Origin: Enteractinococcus helveticum
Lineage (GTDB): Bacteria; Actinomycetota; Actinomycetes; Actinomycetales; Micrococcaceae
Assembly (NCBI RefSeq): GCF_020742345.1
Contig: NZ_DYXC01000156.1
Span: 1 to 9,442, forward strand
DNA: 9,442 nt
Direction of reading: 5' to 3'
Below, piece by piece: positions 1 through 7,111 of the stretch. A program made the translations under genes and the position numbers. Each line of letters opens with the position of its first letter. Position 1 is the first letter of the stretch. The notes under the pieces were generated by a model. It was not told the origin of the DNA. It made no database searches and worked only from the letters and a program-made list of their open reading frames with translations.

Positions 1-42
1 TGTAGGACGACGTCAAACCTCGTGATGAGCTGAGGGATACCC

Positions 43-1524
43 ATGGACTGGAGTGCTTGGCTGCCACTGCTGGAGGCCACCGACTACACAATCGCCCGTG
101 AAATACTCCTGCGTGGGATCGCGGCACTCTACGGCATTGCGTTTTTAGCAGCGTTCAATCAATTTCCCGCACTGCTTGGCGAACGCGGCCTGAGCCCGGC
201 ACCAGACTATATTGAACGCACCAGTGCACGCGATCGGCCCAGCCTCTTCCGCTGGCGCTTCACGCCGTATAGTGACCGGCTGCTGCGCATCGTGTGCGTG
301 ATCGGCATGGCCCTAAGCCTGTCGGTGGTGGTGGGACTGGTCCAACTCGGACCGGCATGGACGACCATTCCCGTGTTCTTGGTGATGTGGTGGCTGTATC
401 TTTCAATAGTGAACATCGGGCAGTACTATTACGGTTTCGGGTGGGAATCTCTGCTGCTGGAGGCCGGATTCGTCGTCGGATTCCTCGGTACCCACGAGGT
501 CGTGCCACCGTTTCTGATCCTGCTGTTCTTCCGATGGACTTTGTTCCGCCTAGAATTCGGGGCCGGGATGATCAAAATGCGCGGCGATCCCGCCTGGCGG
601 GATCTGACCGCCATGAACTATCACCATCAAACCCAACCCATGCCCAATCCGGTCAGTCGCTGGGCGCATCAGAAACCACAGTGGTGGCATAAGTCTGAAA
701 CGCTCACCAGTCACGTGATCCAACTGATCATGCCGTGGCTGTTGTTCTTTCCGCAACCGATCGCCTCGATTGCCGCCGTCGTCATTATCATCAGCCAGCT
801 GGTTCTGGTGGTGACCGGCAACTACGCATGGTTAAACTGGCTGACAATTCTGGTGGCCTTTTCGGCAATCAGTGACTCGTTCTTCCACGCCCTAGTCGGT
901 GGGGGATGGCCCGCTTGGGGTTGGGAGCGCATCCTTGCGCTGCTGGATGGACAACTGAGTGTGCAATCCCCAGGCTGGTGGCTGGTATTGACCGCTGTTG
1001 TCTTCATCGGGTTGTGTATGCTGAGTTGGCAGCCGTTGCGTAACCTGTTTTCACCGCATCAGCTCATGAACGCCAGCTTCAACCGCTGGCATTTGGTCAA
1101 CGCCTACGGTGCCTTTGGATCCATGACGCAAACTCGGCGCGAAATCATTATCGAGGGCACCATGAGCACGGACCCATCGGACGACGACGGCTGGCAGGCT
1201 TATGAGTTCAAGGGCAAACCCGGCGATGTGTACCGGCGGCCACCCCAGGTTGCGCCGTATCATTTGCGCCTGGACTGGATGATGTGGTTTTTGGCGTTGG
1301 GCTCTGCGAATCAGCCCTGGTTTCGCCGACTCCTAGACAAAATTTTGGACGGCGACCCAGGGATTCGAAAACTGCTCGGCCATGATCCGTTTGACGGTCA
1401 ACCGCCCGTGCTGATCCGGGTCAAGATCTATGAGTACCGGTATGCCACAGCTACCGAGCGCCGCGAGACCGGCCAGTGGTGGTGGCGCAAAGAACTCGGA
1501 GTGCTGGTGCCACCCACCGGGTGA
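43..1524 (+). CDS. Lipase maturation factor (LMF1-like) family membrane protein
   Basis: The 493-residue protein resembles the lipase maturation factor family (LMF1/DUF1222). In vertebrates LMF1 is an ER membrane protein needed for folding of secreted lipases; the role of bacterial members is not settled. Hydrophobic segments lie near residues 21-40, 81-101, 107-126, 138-165, 224-260, 264-285 and 311-328. The family-typical middle block is visible: GDPAWRDLTAMNYHHQTQP at 181-199, then PNPVSRWAH and TGNYAWLNWLTI (258-269). The C-terminal soluble part also matches the family, with NAYGAFGSMT (353-362), a KGKPGDVYRRPPQVAPYHLRLDW block (390-412) and a terminal WW-rich stretch. The ATG is preceded by GAGGGA at 32-37 with 5 nt spacing, which supports the start. 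Length is typical for the bacterial group. A small lipoprotein gene follows on the same strand. Only 42 bases lie upstream, so operon membership on that side is unknown. Family assignment is firm; function is not. Confidence 0.9.
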   Translation: MDWSAWLPLLEATDYTIAREILLRGIAALYGIAFLAAFNQFPALLGERGLSPAPDYIERTSARDRPSLFRWRFTPYSDRLLRIVCVIGMALSLSVVVGLVQLGPAWTTIPVFLVMWWLYLSIVNIGQYYYGFGWESLLLEAGFVVGFLGTHEVVPPFLILLFFRWTLFRLEFGAGMIKMRGDPAWRDLTAMNYHHQTQPMPNPVSRWAHQKPQWWHKSETLTSHVIQLIMPWLLFFPQPIASIAAVVIIISQLVLVVTGNYAWLNWLTILVAFSAISDSFFHALVGGGWPAWGWERILALLDGQLSVQSPGWWLVLTAVVFIGLCMLSWQPLRNLFSPHQLMNASFNRWHLVNAYGAFGSMTQTRREIIIEGTMSTDPSDDDGWQAYEFKGKPGDVYRRPPQVAPYHLRLDWMMWFLALGSANQPWFRRLLDKILDGDPGIRKLLGHDPFDGQPPVLIRVKIYEYRYATATERRETGQWWWRKELGVLVPPTG

Positions 1525-1533
1525 ATCTGATCA

Positions 1534-1563
1534 TTGCGATGCCGTAGTGGGAAACACTAGAGT
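1534..1563 (+). promoter_or_regulatory. Candidate sigma-70-type promoter for the lipoprotein gene
   Basis: TTGCGA at 1534-1539 and TAGAGT at 1558-1563 are separated by 18 bases and sit about 40 bases upstream of the lipoprotein ATG at 1603. They match the usual -35 and -10 patterns moderately well. This would let the lipoprotein be transcribed separately from the upstream lipase maturation factor gene. The call rests only on pattern match. Confidence 0.35.
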
Positions 1564-1602
1564 AAAGCTGATTTGCCGCCGTGTCGAGAGATTGGTCTAC
1601 CC

Positions 1603-2025
1603 ATGTCGTTCAAAAAGCTCGCACCCATCGTCCCCGCTATCAGTGCGCTGTTGGTGCTCAGTGGGTGTGGCGGCCAGGACAATCTTGAAGAAGCCGGCGA
1701 CCCACCTGAAGTCACCTGCGAACGATTCCAGGACGTCATCAACGAGGTCAGCGATATTGATCCGGCGTCCATGAGCTTTGGTGATATCCTCGGGCAGGTC
1801 AGTGACAGTTTCTCCGAAATAGAGACGATCGCTGACGAGGCGCAGGACGATAAGCTTGGCCAATCTATCGATACCATGGCGGAGGCGCTCAACTCTTCGA
1901 TCGCTTCAGCCGGCGGTGACCTTGAGACCATTGAATCGGAGTTTCAAGCACGGCTTGACGAGCCCGACGTCCAGGAGGCTGCTGCCTATTTAGATGAAGT
2001 CTGTGGCTTCCAGATGCCGTTATAA
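1603..2025 (+). CDS. Small secreted lipoprotein, function unknown
   Basis: The product is 140 residues when started at the ATG at 1603. It has a textbook lipoprotein signal: two lysines at positions 4-5, a hydrophobic core, then the lipobox LSGC with the lipidated cysteine at residue 22. The mature part is acidic and probably mostly helical. It has two further cysteines (residues 39 and 134) that could form a disulfide near the two ends. I do not recognise a named domain. An in-frame ATG at 1573 would add ten residues before the signal peptide; the signal peptide layout argues for 1603. No strong RBS is seen; a GAGAG lies about 14 bases upstream. It should be anchored to the outer face of the cytoplasmic membrane. 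It follows the lipase maturation factor gene, but a functional link is only a guess. Confidence 0.8.
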   Translation: MSFKKLAPIVPAISALLVLSGCGGQDNLEEAGDPPEVTCERFQDVINEVSDIDPASMSFGDILGQVSDSFSEIETIADEAQDDKLGQSIDTMAEALNSSIASAGGDLETIESEFQARLDEPDVQEAAAYLDEVCGFQMPL

Positions 2026-2085
2026 TTGACGGGACGCAATCCTGCTTTCCCCGCTTCTTACCGTGTTCCCGGTTGGTGAGGCCAT

Positions 2086-2448
2086 TCATAGTTCCAGCGG
2101 GGTCAGCACGGCGATCTTCCAAGCATCACCATCGCGGACGAGCTGATACATGTTTCGCTCGTTCGGTGCGCCACCCTGATAATCCCACGCGACGTCTGCC
2201 CATATGCTGTGACTGGTCGCTGCTGCGACTTCAACGCTAGCCTGTGCAACGGAAACTGCCTCGTATTGGCTGAACGCACTGGTAAAAAAACCTTCGGTCT
2301 GGACGACGTCGGACACTGCGATCAGCTGCTGAGGGAACACGATCAACGCAGGCACCGCATAGTGACTAGCGATCGCCTTGGCATCACGGGCAAGCAGTGC
2401 GCGGGTGTAGGTATCGAAGAACTCCCGGGCAATATCATGCTGGCTCAT
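2086..2448 (-). CDS. NTF2-like/SnoaL-like small protein
   Basis: A protein of about 120 residues whose layout fits the NTF2-like fold. There is an N-terminal helix (IAREFFDTYTRALLARDA), then a segment typical of cone-shaped NTF2 proteins where a path around the pocket is formed (IASHYAVPALIVFP). A closing strand pair follows, with RNMYQLVRDGDAWKIAVLTPL at the C-terminus. Members bind small molecules or act as SnoaL/DUF4440-type proteins, and no catalytic residues can be assigned here. The start is uncertain: ATG at 2448 (MSQHD), ATG at 2457 and GTG at 2478 are all in frame, and none has a strong RBS. I chose 2448 because the recognisable fold begins there. The gene converges on the lipoprotein gene with a gap of only 60 bases, and I see no clear terminator between them. 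It is probably cytoplasmic, since no signal peptide is visible. Confidence 0.75.
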   Translation of the reverse strand: MSQHDIAREFFDTYTRALLARDAKAIASHYAVPALIVFPQQLIAVSDVVQTEGFFTSAFSQYEAVSVAQASVEVAAATSHSIWADVAWDYQGGAPNERNMYQLVRDGDAWKIAVLTPLEL

Positions 2449-2647
2449 GACCACCATGCTACGCCGACACCCTGACACGCGCTAGAAAGAAACCGAGCGT
2501 TGAAACTGCCGAAGACCGCCACACGATGGCATGAGTCACACATGATCGAGGGAGCTATTCAATGCTCAAGCTCTGGAAACCTCGCATAAGCTAGAACGCT
2601 AAGATGTGGTGTAAATTGCGATTTCAGATACGTAATAGCTGAGGCCA

Positions 2648-2664
2648 TACATCAATGGAATGTA
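2648..2664. promoter_or_regulatory. Perfect dyad TACAT-N7-ATGTA upstream of the LysR gene
   Basis: The arms TACAT (2648-2652) and ATGTA (2660-2664) form a perfect inverted repeat with a 7-base centre. It fits the LysR-type T-N11-A pattern (T2652 to A2664). It lies just upstream of a possible -10 box and about 40-55 bases before the GTG start, where autoregulatory LysR-family sites are usually found. Binding is inferred, not shown. Confidence 0.45.
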
Positions 2665-2675
2665 CTCGCCTCATA

Positions 2676-2681
2676 TATATT
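2676..2681 (+). promoter_or_regulatory. Possible -10 box of the LysR gene
   Basis: TATATT at 2676-2681 lies about 20 bases upstream of the GTG start and would give a very short leader. There is no good -35 match (the region reads about TCAATG), as expected for a promoter that needs or is blocked by a regulator at the adjacent dyad. Weak evidence. Confidence 0.3.
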
Positions 2682-2701
2682 GTTGCCTGCTGAGGAGCCC
2701 T

Positions 2702-3619
2702 GTGGATCCGTTTCGTTTTACGCTGCGCCAGCTGCAGCATTTCATCGCTGCAGCCGAGGCCAGGACCGTGACAGCTGCTGCGGCCGAGGTACATATTTCC
2801 CAGGCAGCCATGTCGCAATCGCTCAACGAGCTGGAACGCGCCGTCGGCCAGCAGCTCATGGTGCGAACCCGTACCCACGGAATCCAGTTGACGTCGTCGG
2901 GCAGAAGATTCTTAGCCGATGCTCGGGAATTGGTGGGACGTGCTGCAGACGTCCAACAAGAAATGACCGAACGCGCTGAAGAGCTGGTCGGTCCCTTGGA
3001 CATTGGAATCTACACTGCTGTTGCTCCGTTCTGGGTGCCGTTTATTGCGGAGCATTTCATTGTTCCGAATCCACAGGTTTCGGTTCGCATCGTGGAAGGT
3101 GACGGGAAGCAGCTGCAGCGCCAAATGCTCGAAGGGCAATTTGACGCGGTCTTTACCCACTCCGGTCACCTCATTGATGGGGTGCGCCACCAGGTGATTC
3201 GCAAAGGCCAAGGCTATGCGCTAGTGGCACCTTCGCATCGATTGGCCGGACGAACCAGCGCCAAGATCGCCGACTTTGGCGACGACCCATACGTGCTGTT
3301 GGATATTCCGGCGGTGCGAGATAATCAGTTACCGAAGTTGCGCGCCGGTGGCATCGAACCGAATATTGCGTGGCGGTCCACCAGCTTTGAGGCCGTTCGC
3401 GGGCTGGTTGCCCGTGGACTGGGCTGGAGTGTGCTGGTGCAGCGACCGCCGGTAGATATCTCCTATGACGGGCTGCCGTTGGTGACCATCCAGCTGGAAA
3501 ATTTTGAACCCAGCGATATCTGCATTGCGTTCGTGCAGGATCGACACAGTCGACGTCTGGCTGAACTCATTGCGGTGTGTACAGCAGAAGGTGCGCGACT
3601 GGATGCCGAAACGGCATGA
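2702..3619 (+). CDS. LysR-family transcriptional regulator
   Basis: A DNA-binding regulator of 305 residues from the GTG start, the normal length for LysR-type proteins. The N-terminal winged helix-turn-helix occupies about residues 5-65: LRQLQHFIAAAEARTVTAAA, then ISQAAMSQSLNELERAVGQQL. A linker helix follows, then a periplasmic-binding-protein-like effector domain from about residue 90 (LDIGIYTAVAPFWVPF). The GTG at 2702 is favoured over an upstream ATG at 2660 because TGAGGAG at 2691-2697 is a strong RBS at good spacing, and because the extra N-terminus from 2660 is unlike the family. The gene converges with the MHS transporter operon, with 31 bases between the stops. LysR proteins more often sit divergent to their targets, so control of that operon is plausible but unproven. 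A dyad upstream may mediate autoregulation. Confidence 0.92.
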   Translation: MDPFRFTLRQLQHFIAAAEARTVTAAAAEVHISQAAMSQSLNELERAVGQQLMVRTRTHGIQLTSSGRRFLADARELVGRAADVQQEMTERAEELVGPLDIGIYTAVAPFWVPFIAEHFIVPNPQVSVRIVEGDGKQLQRQMLEGQFDAVFTHSGHLIDGVRHQVIRKGQGYALVAPSHRLAGRTSAKIADFGDDPYVLLDIPAVRDNQLPKLRAGGIEPNIAWRSTSFEAVRGLVARGLGWSVLVQRPPVDISYDGLPLVTIQLENFEPSDICIAFVQDRHSRRLAELIAVCTAEGARLDAETA

Positions 3620-3650
3620 AATCGCGCACCCAATACTGCGTCGTCGTAGG

Positions 3651-4988
3651 CTAGAACTTAGTTCCTTCAAGGTCAGCGGTGCGACCTTCTTTGACTAACA
3701 GGGTTGCCCCAATCGCGACGACAAACACCGCAATCCACACCACGGCGATCAGCCATAGCGAACCGCCGGCGAAGGCCACCAGGGATGAAGCAATCATCGG
3801 GGTGAAGCCGGCGCCCAGGGTTGAGGAGGTCTGGTAAACCAGCGAAGCTCCGGTGTAACGGATGTGGGTTGGGAACATTTCGGCACAGAACGCTCCGAAT
3901 GGGCCGAAAATGCTGCCCTGCACCAGGCCCTGGGTGAGCAGCAATGCGAAGGCGAAGACCCACAGGTTGGCCATGTCCAGCATGAACATGACCGGGAAGG
4001 CGAAGACTGCACCCAGCAGCATGCCGCCCATCATCACCGGACGACGTCCGAATTTATCGGACAGTTGCGAGGCGAACCAGACGACCACCACGGTTGAGGC
4101 GGCGCCTAAGGCTTTGACCCACAGTACGTGAGTGGCATCCAGGCCGTCGTTGATGACGTACGAGATAGCCCACACGGTCATCAAACCTTGCACGGTGTAG
4201 GAGCTCATACCGGCAACGATGCCCAAGATCAGGTTGCGTGGGTATTTAGAAATAACCTCAAAGAAAGGTACTTTACGTTCCTCGGCTTCATCCTGGAGTT
4301 TCTGGAAGATCGGGGATTCGTGGACCTTCATGCGCACGACCAGACCGATGAGCACCAGCACGGCGGACAGCAGAAACGGTACGCGCCAGCCCCAGGACAG
4401 GAACTGTTCGTCGGGCAGCATGGTGAAGATACTCATGACGACGGTGGCGAGGACCGCACCGGCTGGGCCACCCATGTTGGCGAAGCTGGCGGCAAAGCCA
4501 CGGCGTTTCTTGGGCGCGTGTTCCAGGGCGATGAGCATCGCGCCGCCCCATTCGCCACCGACGGCCAGGCCCTGAATGACGCGGAACAGCGTGAGCATGA
4601 TCGGGGCTGCGACACCGATGGCTGCGGTGGTTGGCAGGAGACCGATGGCCACGGTGGTGCCGCCCATGAGCATCATTGAGGTGACCAGCACGCCCTTGCG
4701 GCCCAGCTTGTCGCCGAAGTGCCCGAAGAGGATGCCACCGATCGGGCGGGCCACGTAGCCGACTGCCAGGATGGTGAAGGACAGGAACAGGCCAAGGCCG
4801 GGGTCCAGGTCAACGAAGAAAACCTGGCTGAAGACCACGGAGGCTGCGGTGGCGAACAGGATGAAGTCGTAGAATTCGATCATCGAGCCCAAAAAGCTCG
4901 AGGCCAGGATTCGCCGCATCATCGTGGTGTTCAGCGAATCGGACAGCTCTTGCGTTGTGACGTCCTGCGTGTTGATGGTCTTGGTCAT
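3651..4988 (-). CDS. MHS-family MFS transporter (shikimate/organic acid:H+ symporter type)
   Basis: A 445-residue major facilitator with about 12 membrane segments. Hallmarks of the metabolite:H+ symporter (MHS) subfamily are present: IEFYDF near residues 37-42 in helix 1, the loop 2-3 motif GDKLGRKG (92-99), RVIQGLAVGGEWGGA (136-150), WRVPF (201-205), and the second-half loop motif DKFGRRP (311-317). Relatives include ShiA (shikimate), ProP and the citrate and alpha-ketoglutarate permeases. The substrate cannot be told from sequence, but a carboxylate is most likely. The ATG directly abuts the TAA of the upstream hydrolase gene, giving a zero-base gap that suggests translational coupling. 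An AAGGTAGG-like RBS lies within the end of that gene. The last gene of the operon, it ends 31 bases from the convergent LysR gene. Confidence 0.92.
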   Translation of the reverse strand: MTKTINTQDVTTQELSDSLNTTMMRRILASSFLGSMIEFYDFILFATAASVVFSQVFFVDLDPGLGLFLSFTILAVGYVARPIGGILFGHFGDKLGRKGVLVTSMMLMGGTTVAIGLLPTTAAIGVAAPIMLTLFRVIQGLAVGGEWGGAMLIALEHAPKKRRGFAASFANMGGPAGAVLATVVMSIFTMLPDEQFLSWGWRVPFLLSAVLVLIGLVVRMKVHESPIFQKLQDEAEERKVPFFEVISKYPRNLILGIVAGMSSYTVQGLMTVWAISYVINDGLDATHVLWVKALGAASTVVVVWFASQLSDKFGRRPVMMGGMLLGAVFAFPVMFMLDMANLWVFAFALLLTQGLVQGSIFGPFGAFCAEMFPTHIRYTGASLVYQTSSTLGAGFTPMIASSLVAFAGGSLWLIAVVWIAVFVVAIGATLLVKEGRTADLEGTKF

Positions 4989-6056
4989 TTAGACACCTAC
5001 CTTAGTGTGCGGCATCACCTGATGGGAATCCTGGTGTGCAAATGAAATGGAATCGAGATCGTGCGGGATAAAGAATTCTCCGCTGAAGGTTGCCCCCAGT
5101 GCTTCCCAGCGCTCGGCCGGAGTGTTGCCCGGCACCAGGTGGTGCAGCGCTAATCGGGCGGCACCGGCGCGTTCGGCCAGATCAATGGCCTGTTCTGGAG
5201 AAGTATGTGACTTGCGGTGATGATCAATCGAGGCTTGATCGGTTTGGGTTTTGCCGCCGCCGTAGGCGCGTTCGACCCAGTCGAAGTCGATGGCTTCGTG
5301 CAGCAGTAGATCGGTTCCGGTTGCCAGGGTGACCAGGTTGTCGGTCGCAGTTGTATCGCCCGAAATGGTCACCGAGCCAGCAACCGTGTCGAAGCGGAAT
5401 GCAAAGGCCGGGGCAACCGGCGGGTGCTCGACCAGAATCGCGGTCACCGTGACCAGTTCGTCGCGGTAGACCTCAAACGGTGCCATGCCCACCGGGGTTG
5501 GATTGTCATTCGGGTGATAATCAATGTCCTCAGGGATCTCAATATCTTGGACCGTAAAGCAATCCAGCGGTGAAGGGCGCAGCGCATCCAAGATCCGGTC
5601 ATTGAGATCGGTCGCGTAGGCCTGGACGATCGAATGCACCATGCCGTAGGTGCCCGGCGTCGGATTGTCGGGACATACCGGTTGCGGGGCGACTTCGGCG
5701 CGTTCGGATACCGGGGGCAGCATGCCGCGGTCGCCGGGACCAAGAATCTTGATCGGCCCATTGGCTTCAATGTCGCGAGCATACAAGCCCATCGTCAGCA
5801 GGCTGGGGATATCCACCGTGTGGTCGGAATGCAGGTGGGTAATGAACATCGCGCGCATGTCATCGAATGATAGATCCGCGCGTTCCAACTGCCGTCCAAC
5901 GCCGAGCCCGGCGTCTACCAAGTAGTACTGATCGCCGACGATGACGGCCGTGGCAATCCCATGGCGGTGCTGTCCGGTACGTGAGGACCACCAGCGTGGC
6001 CCACCGGCAGTCCCCAGGGTGATGATGCGTGGTGCAAGATCGAGTTCCTGTTGCAC
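4989..6056 (-). CDS. Metallo-beta-lactamase-fold hydrolase (RNase Z/arylsulfatase-like)
   Basis: A 355-residue MBL-fold metallohydrolase. The di-metal motif HLHSDH is at residues 74-79. Further likely ligands are H211 in VEHPPV, D234 in SGDT (232-235), H253 in LLHEA and H284 in SHTSPEQ, with LALHHLVPG (303-310) near the C-terminus. This layout resembles the RNase Z/arylsulfatase-like branch rather than class B lactamases or glyoxalase II. No signal peptide is visible, so it should act in the cytoplasm. It is the first gene of an operon with an MHS transporter, which suggests it hydrolyses the imported compound (ester, lactone, sulfate or phosphate ester); that is inference. The start is GTG at 6056, backed by AAGGAG at 6062-6067. 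Genuine tRNA 3'-processing RNase Z is an alternative but unlikely given the operon. Confidence 0.85.
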   Translation of the reverse strand: MQQELDLAPRIITLGTAGGPRWWSSRTGQHRHGIATAVIVGDQYYLVDAGLGVGRQLERADLSFDDMRAMFITHLHSDHTVDIPSLLTMGLYARDIEANGPIKILGPGDRGMLPPVSERAEVAPQPVCPDNPTPGTYGMVHSIVQAYATDLNDRILDALRPSPLDCFTVQDIEIPEDIDYHPNDNPTPVGMAPFEVYRDELVTVTAILVEHPPVAPAFAFRFDTVAGSVTISGDTTATDNLVTLATGTDLLLHEAIDFDWVERAYGGGKTQTDQASIDHHRKSHTSPEQAIDLAERAGAARLALHHLVPGNTPAERWEALGATFSGEFFIPHDLDSISFAHQDSHQVMPHTKVGV

Positions 6057-6076
6057 TCAAACTCCTTCAAGGCTTC

Positions 6077-6097
6077 GTGATCTACATCATGTGATCT
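6077..6097. repeat. Direct repeat GTGATCT-N7-GTGATCT with inner ACAT-C-ATGT dyad
   Basis: Two identical heptamers at 6077-6083 and 6091-6097 are separated by 7 bases, and a small dyad ACATcATGT occupies 6084-6092. They lie 21-41 bases upstream of the GTG start of the hydrolase operon, within its leader or promoter. The word TACATCA inside it also occurs in the dyad upstream of the LysR gene. A regulator-binding site is possible. Chance is not excluded for such short words. Confidence 0.3.
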
Positions 6098-6141
6098 GAT
6101 TCCCTCTACTTTGTGTTAAGTTTCATAAAAAGTAAAACGAA

Positions 6142-6169
6142 TTGTTCCGATCAGACTCATAGGTAAAAC
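6142..6169 (+). promoter_or_regulatory. Candidate promoter of the TauE/SafE gene
   Basis: TTGTTC (6142-6147) and TAAAAC (6164-6169) are spaced by 16 bases on the plus strand. Transcription from here would start near 6176, so the mRNA would begin at or very close to the inverted repeat at 6177-6213. The match is moderate. I could not assign a convincing promoter for the divergent hydrolase operon. Confidence 0.3.
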
Positions 6170-6176
6170 TGATGAC

Positions 6177-6213
6177 GAGATGGTGCTACTCTCAGTCCCG
6201 GTAGCAACATCTC
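6177..6213 (+). promoter_or_regulatory. 13-bp imperfect inverted repeat in the TauE/SafE leader
   Basis: GAGATGGTGCTAC (6177-6189) and GTAGCAACATCTC (6201-6213) are complementary at 12 of 13 positions around an 11-base loop. The repeat ends 7 bases before the GGAGGGG RBS at 6221-6227. It could be an operator for a dimeric regulator or an RNA hairpin that affects translation or stability of the permease mRNA. No T-run follows, so it is not an intrinsic terminator. Confidence 0.6.
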
Positions 6214-6229
6214 ATCGAGCGGAGGGGCC

Positions 6230-7018
6230 GTGACGGCATACACCATCCCAGCACAACGCAATTGGTTCGGACTCATCCTGTTGGGTCTGGCCGTGGGTGT
6301 CTCATCTGGGCTGTTTGGTATCGGCGGTGGGATTATCGTGTTGCCAGCGCTGGTATATCTTTTTGGGTACTACACGCGCATCGCCGCGGGAACCTCACTG
6401 CTTGCCGTCGTCCTGCCGGCGATCGTCGGTGTTATCTCCTATGCGATCGAAGGCAACCTGGATCTGCTGATGGCCGTACTGTTGGCCACCGGGTCAATTG
6501 TTGGTGCGCCGATTGGTTCGTGGTTGTTGACGGTGTTGCCGCAGCGCGCCGTCCGGTGGGGATTTATCGTGTTCATGTTGCTCGTGATCGCTTCGCTGTT
6601 CGTGGTCATTCCTTCACGCGACGCCGTCGTCGAGATGGACTGGTTGCTCGGCGCGGGACTGGTCGCCCTCGGGCTGTTCACCGGCGTGATGTCCGGGCTG
6701 TTGGGGATCGGTGGGGGAGTGATCATTGTGCCGCTGCTCGTCGTGTTGTTTGGTGCCAGCGACCTCGTCGCGAAAGGCACATCTTTACTCGTGGTGATTG
6801 CCACCGGCATGTCCGGCACTGTCGCAAACGTGCGACGTAAAAACGTTGACCCGCCGGCTGCGCTGGTCATCGGTGGGGCCGCTGCATTGGCGACCCCGGT
6901 GGGCGTGTGGACCGCACACGCCCTGAGCCCGGAGATTGCCAATATCGTATTCGCGGTCTTCCTCGCGCTCGTCATCATCCGAATGCTGGTGGACGTGCTG
7001 TCTCGCCGCACGCAGTGA
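6230..7018 (+). CDS. TauE/SafE-family anion permease
   Basis: A 262-residue membrane protein of the TauE/SafE (DUF81) family, whose members move sulfite, sulfoacetate, taurine-derived or similar organic anions, usually outward. It shows the family's internal duplication: GLFGIGGGIIVLPALV (27-42) in the first half and GLLGIGGGVIIVPLLV (156-171) in the second. Each is followed by a matching AAGTSLLAVV (52-61) or AKGTSLLVVI (181-190). Seven to eight membrane helices are expected. The start is GTG at 6230 with GGAGGGG at 6221-6227 immediately upstream. It is divergent from the hydrolase/MHS operon and shares a 173-base intergenic region with it. A sulfur link to the arylsulfatase-like hydrolase is tempting but unsupported by any other sulfur gene here. 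Confidence 0.92.
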   Translation: MTAYTIPAQRNWFGLILLGLAVGVSSGLFGIGGGIIVLPALVYLFGYYTRIAAGTSLLAVVLPAIVGVISYAIEGNLDLLMAVLLATGSIVGAPIGSWLLTVLPQRAVRWGFIVFMLLVIASLFVVIPSRDAVVEMDWLLGAGLVALGLFTGVMSGLLGIGGGVIIVPLLVVLFGASDLVAKGTSLLVVIATGMSGTVANVRRKNVDPPAALVIGGAAALATPVGVWTAHALSPEIANIVFAVFLALVIIRMLVDVLSRRTQ

Positions 7019-7111
7019 AGCGCTTGTATTCTACGTTAATTTGATCAGCGTTAAGCAGGGCAAGGGATTGTCTGATGCCTTCTCAGAATTTTTGGAAAAG
7101 TCGGATGCCTG

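Noticed and set aside
1..42. End of an upstream gene
   Set aside because: Short frames end at TGA near 23-25 and 31-33, but there is too little sequence to support a coding call.
2209..2475. 88-codon plus-strand open frame over the NTF2-like gene
   Set aside because: It has no RBS and no recognisable protein pattern; the minus-strand product has a coherent NTF2-like layout.
3603..3617. Perfect small hairpin ATGCCG-AAA-CGGCAT at the end of the LysR gene
   Set aside because: The 6-bp stem is short, overlaps the stop codon and is not followed by a T-run on either strand, so I do not call it a terminator.
4128..4679. 183-codon open frame antisense to the MHS transporter
   Set aside because: Its composition (His/Asp/Gln/Gly rich, no domain) is the expected mirror of a GC-rich membrane protein gene, and the opposite strand encodes a clear transporter.
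7019..7111. Possible terminator or small RNA after the TauE/SafE gene
   Set aside because: CGTTAA and GATGCC words repeat here and T-rich runs exist, but no stable stem followed by a T-run can be drawn.
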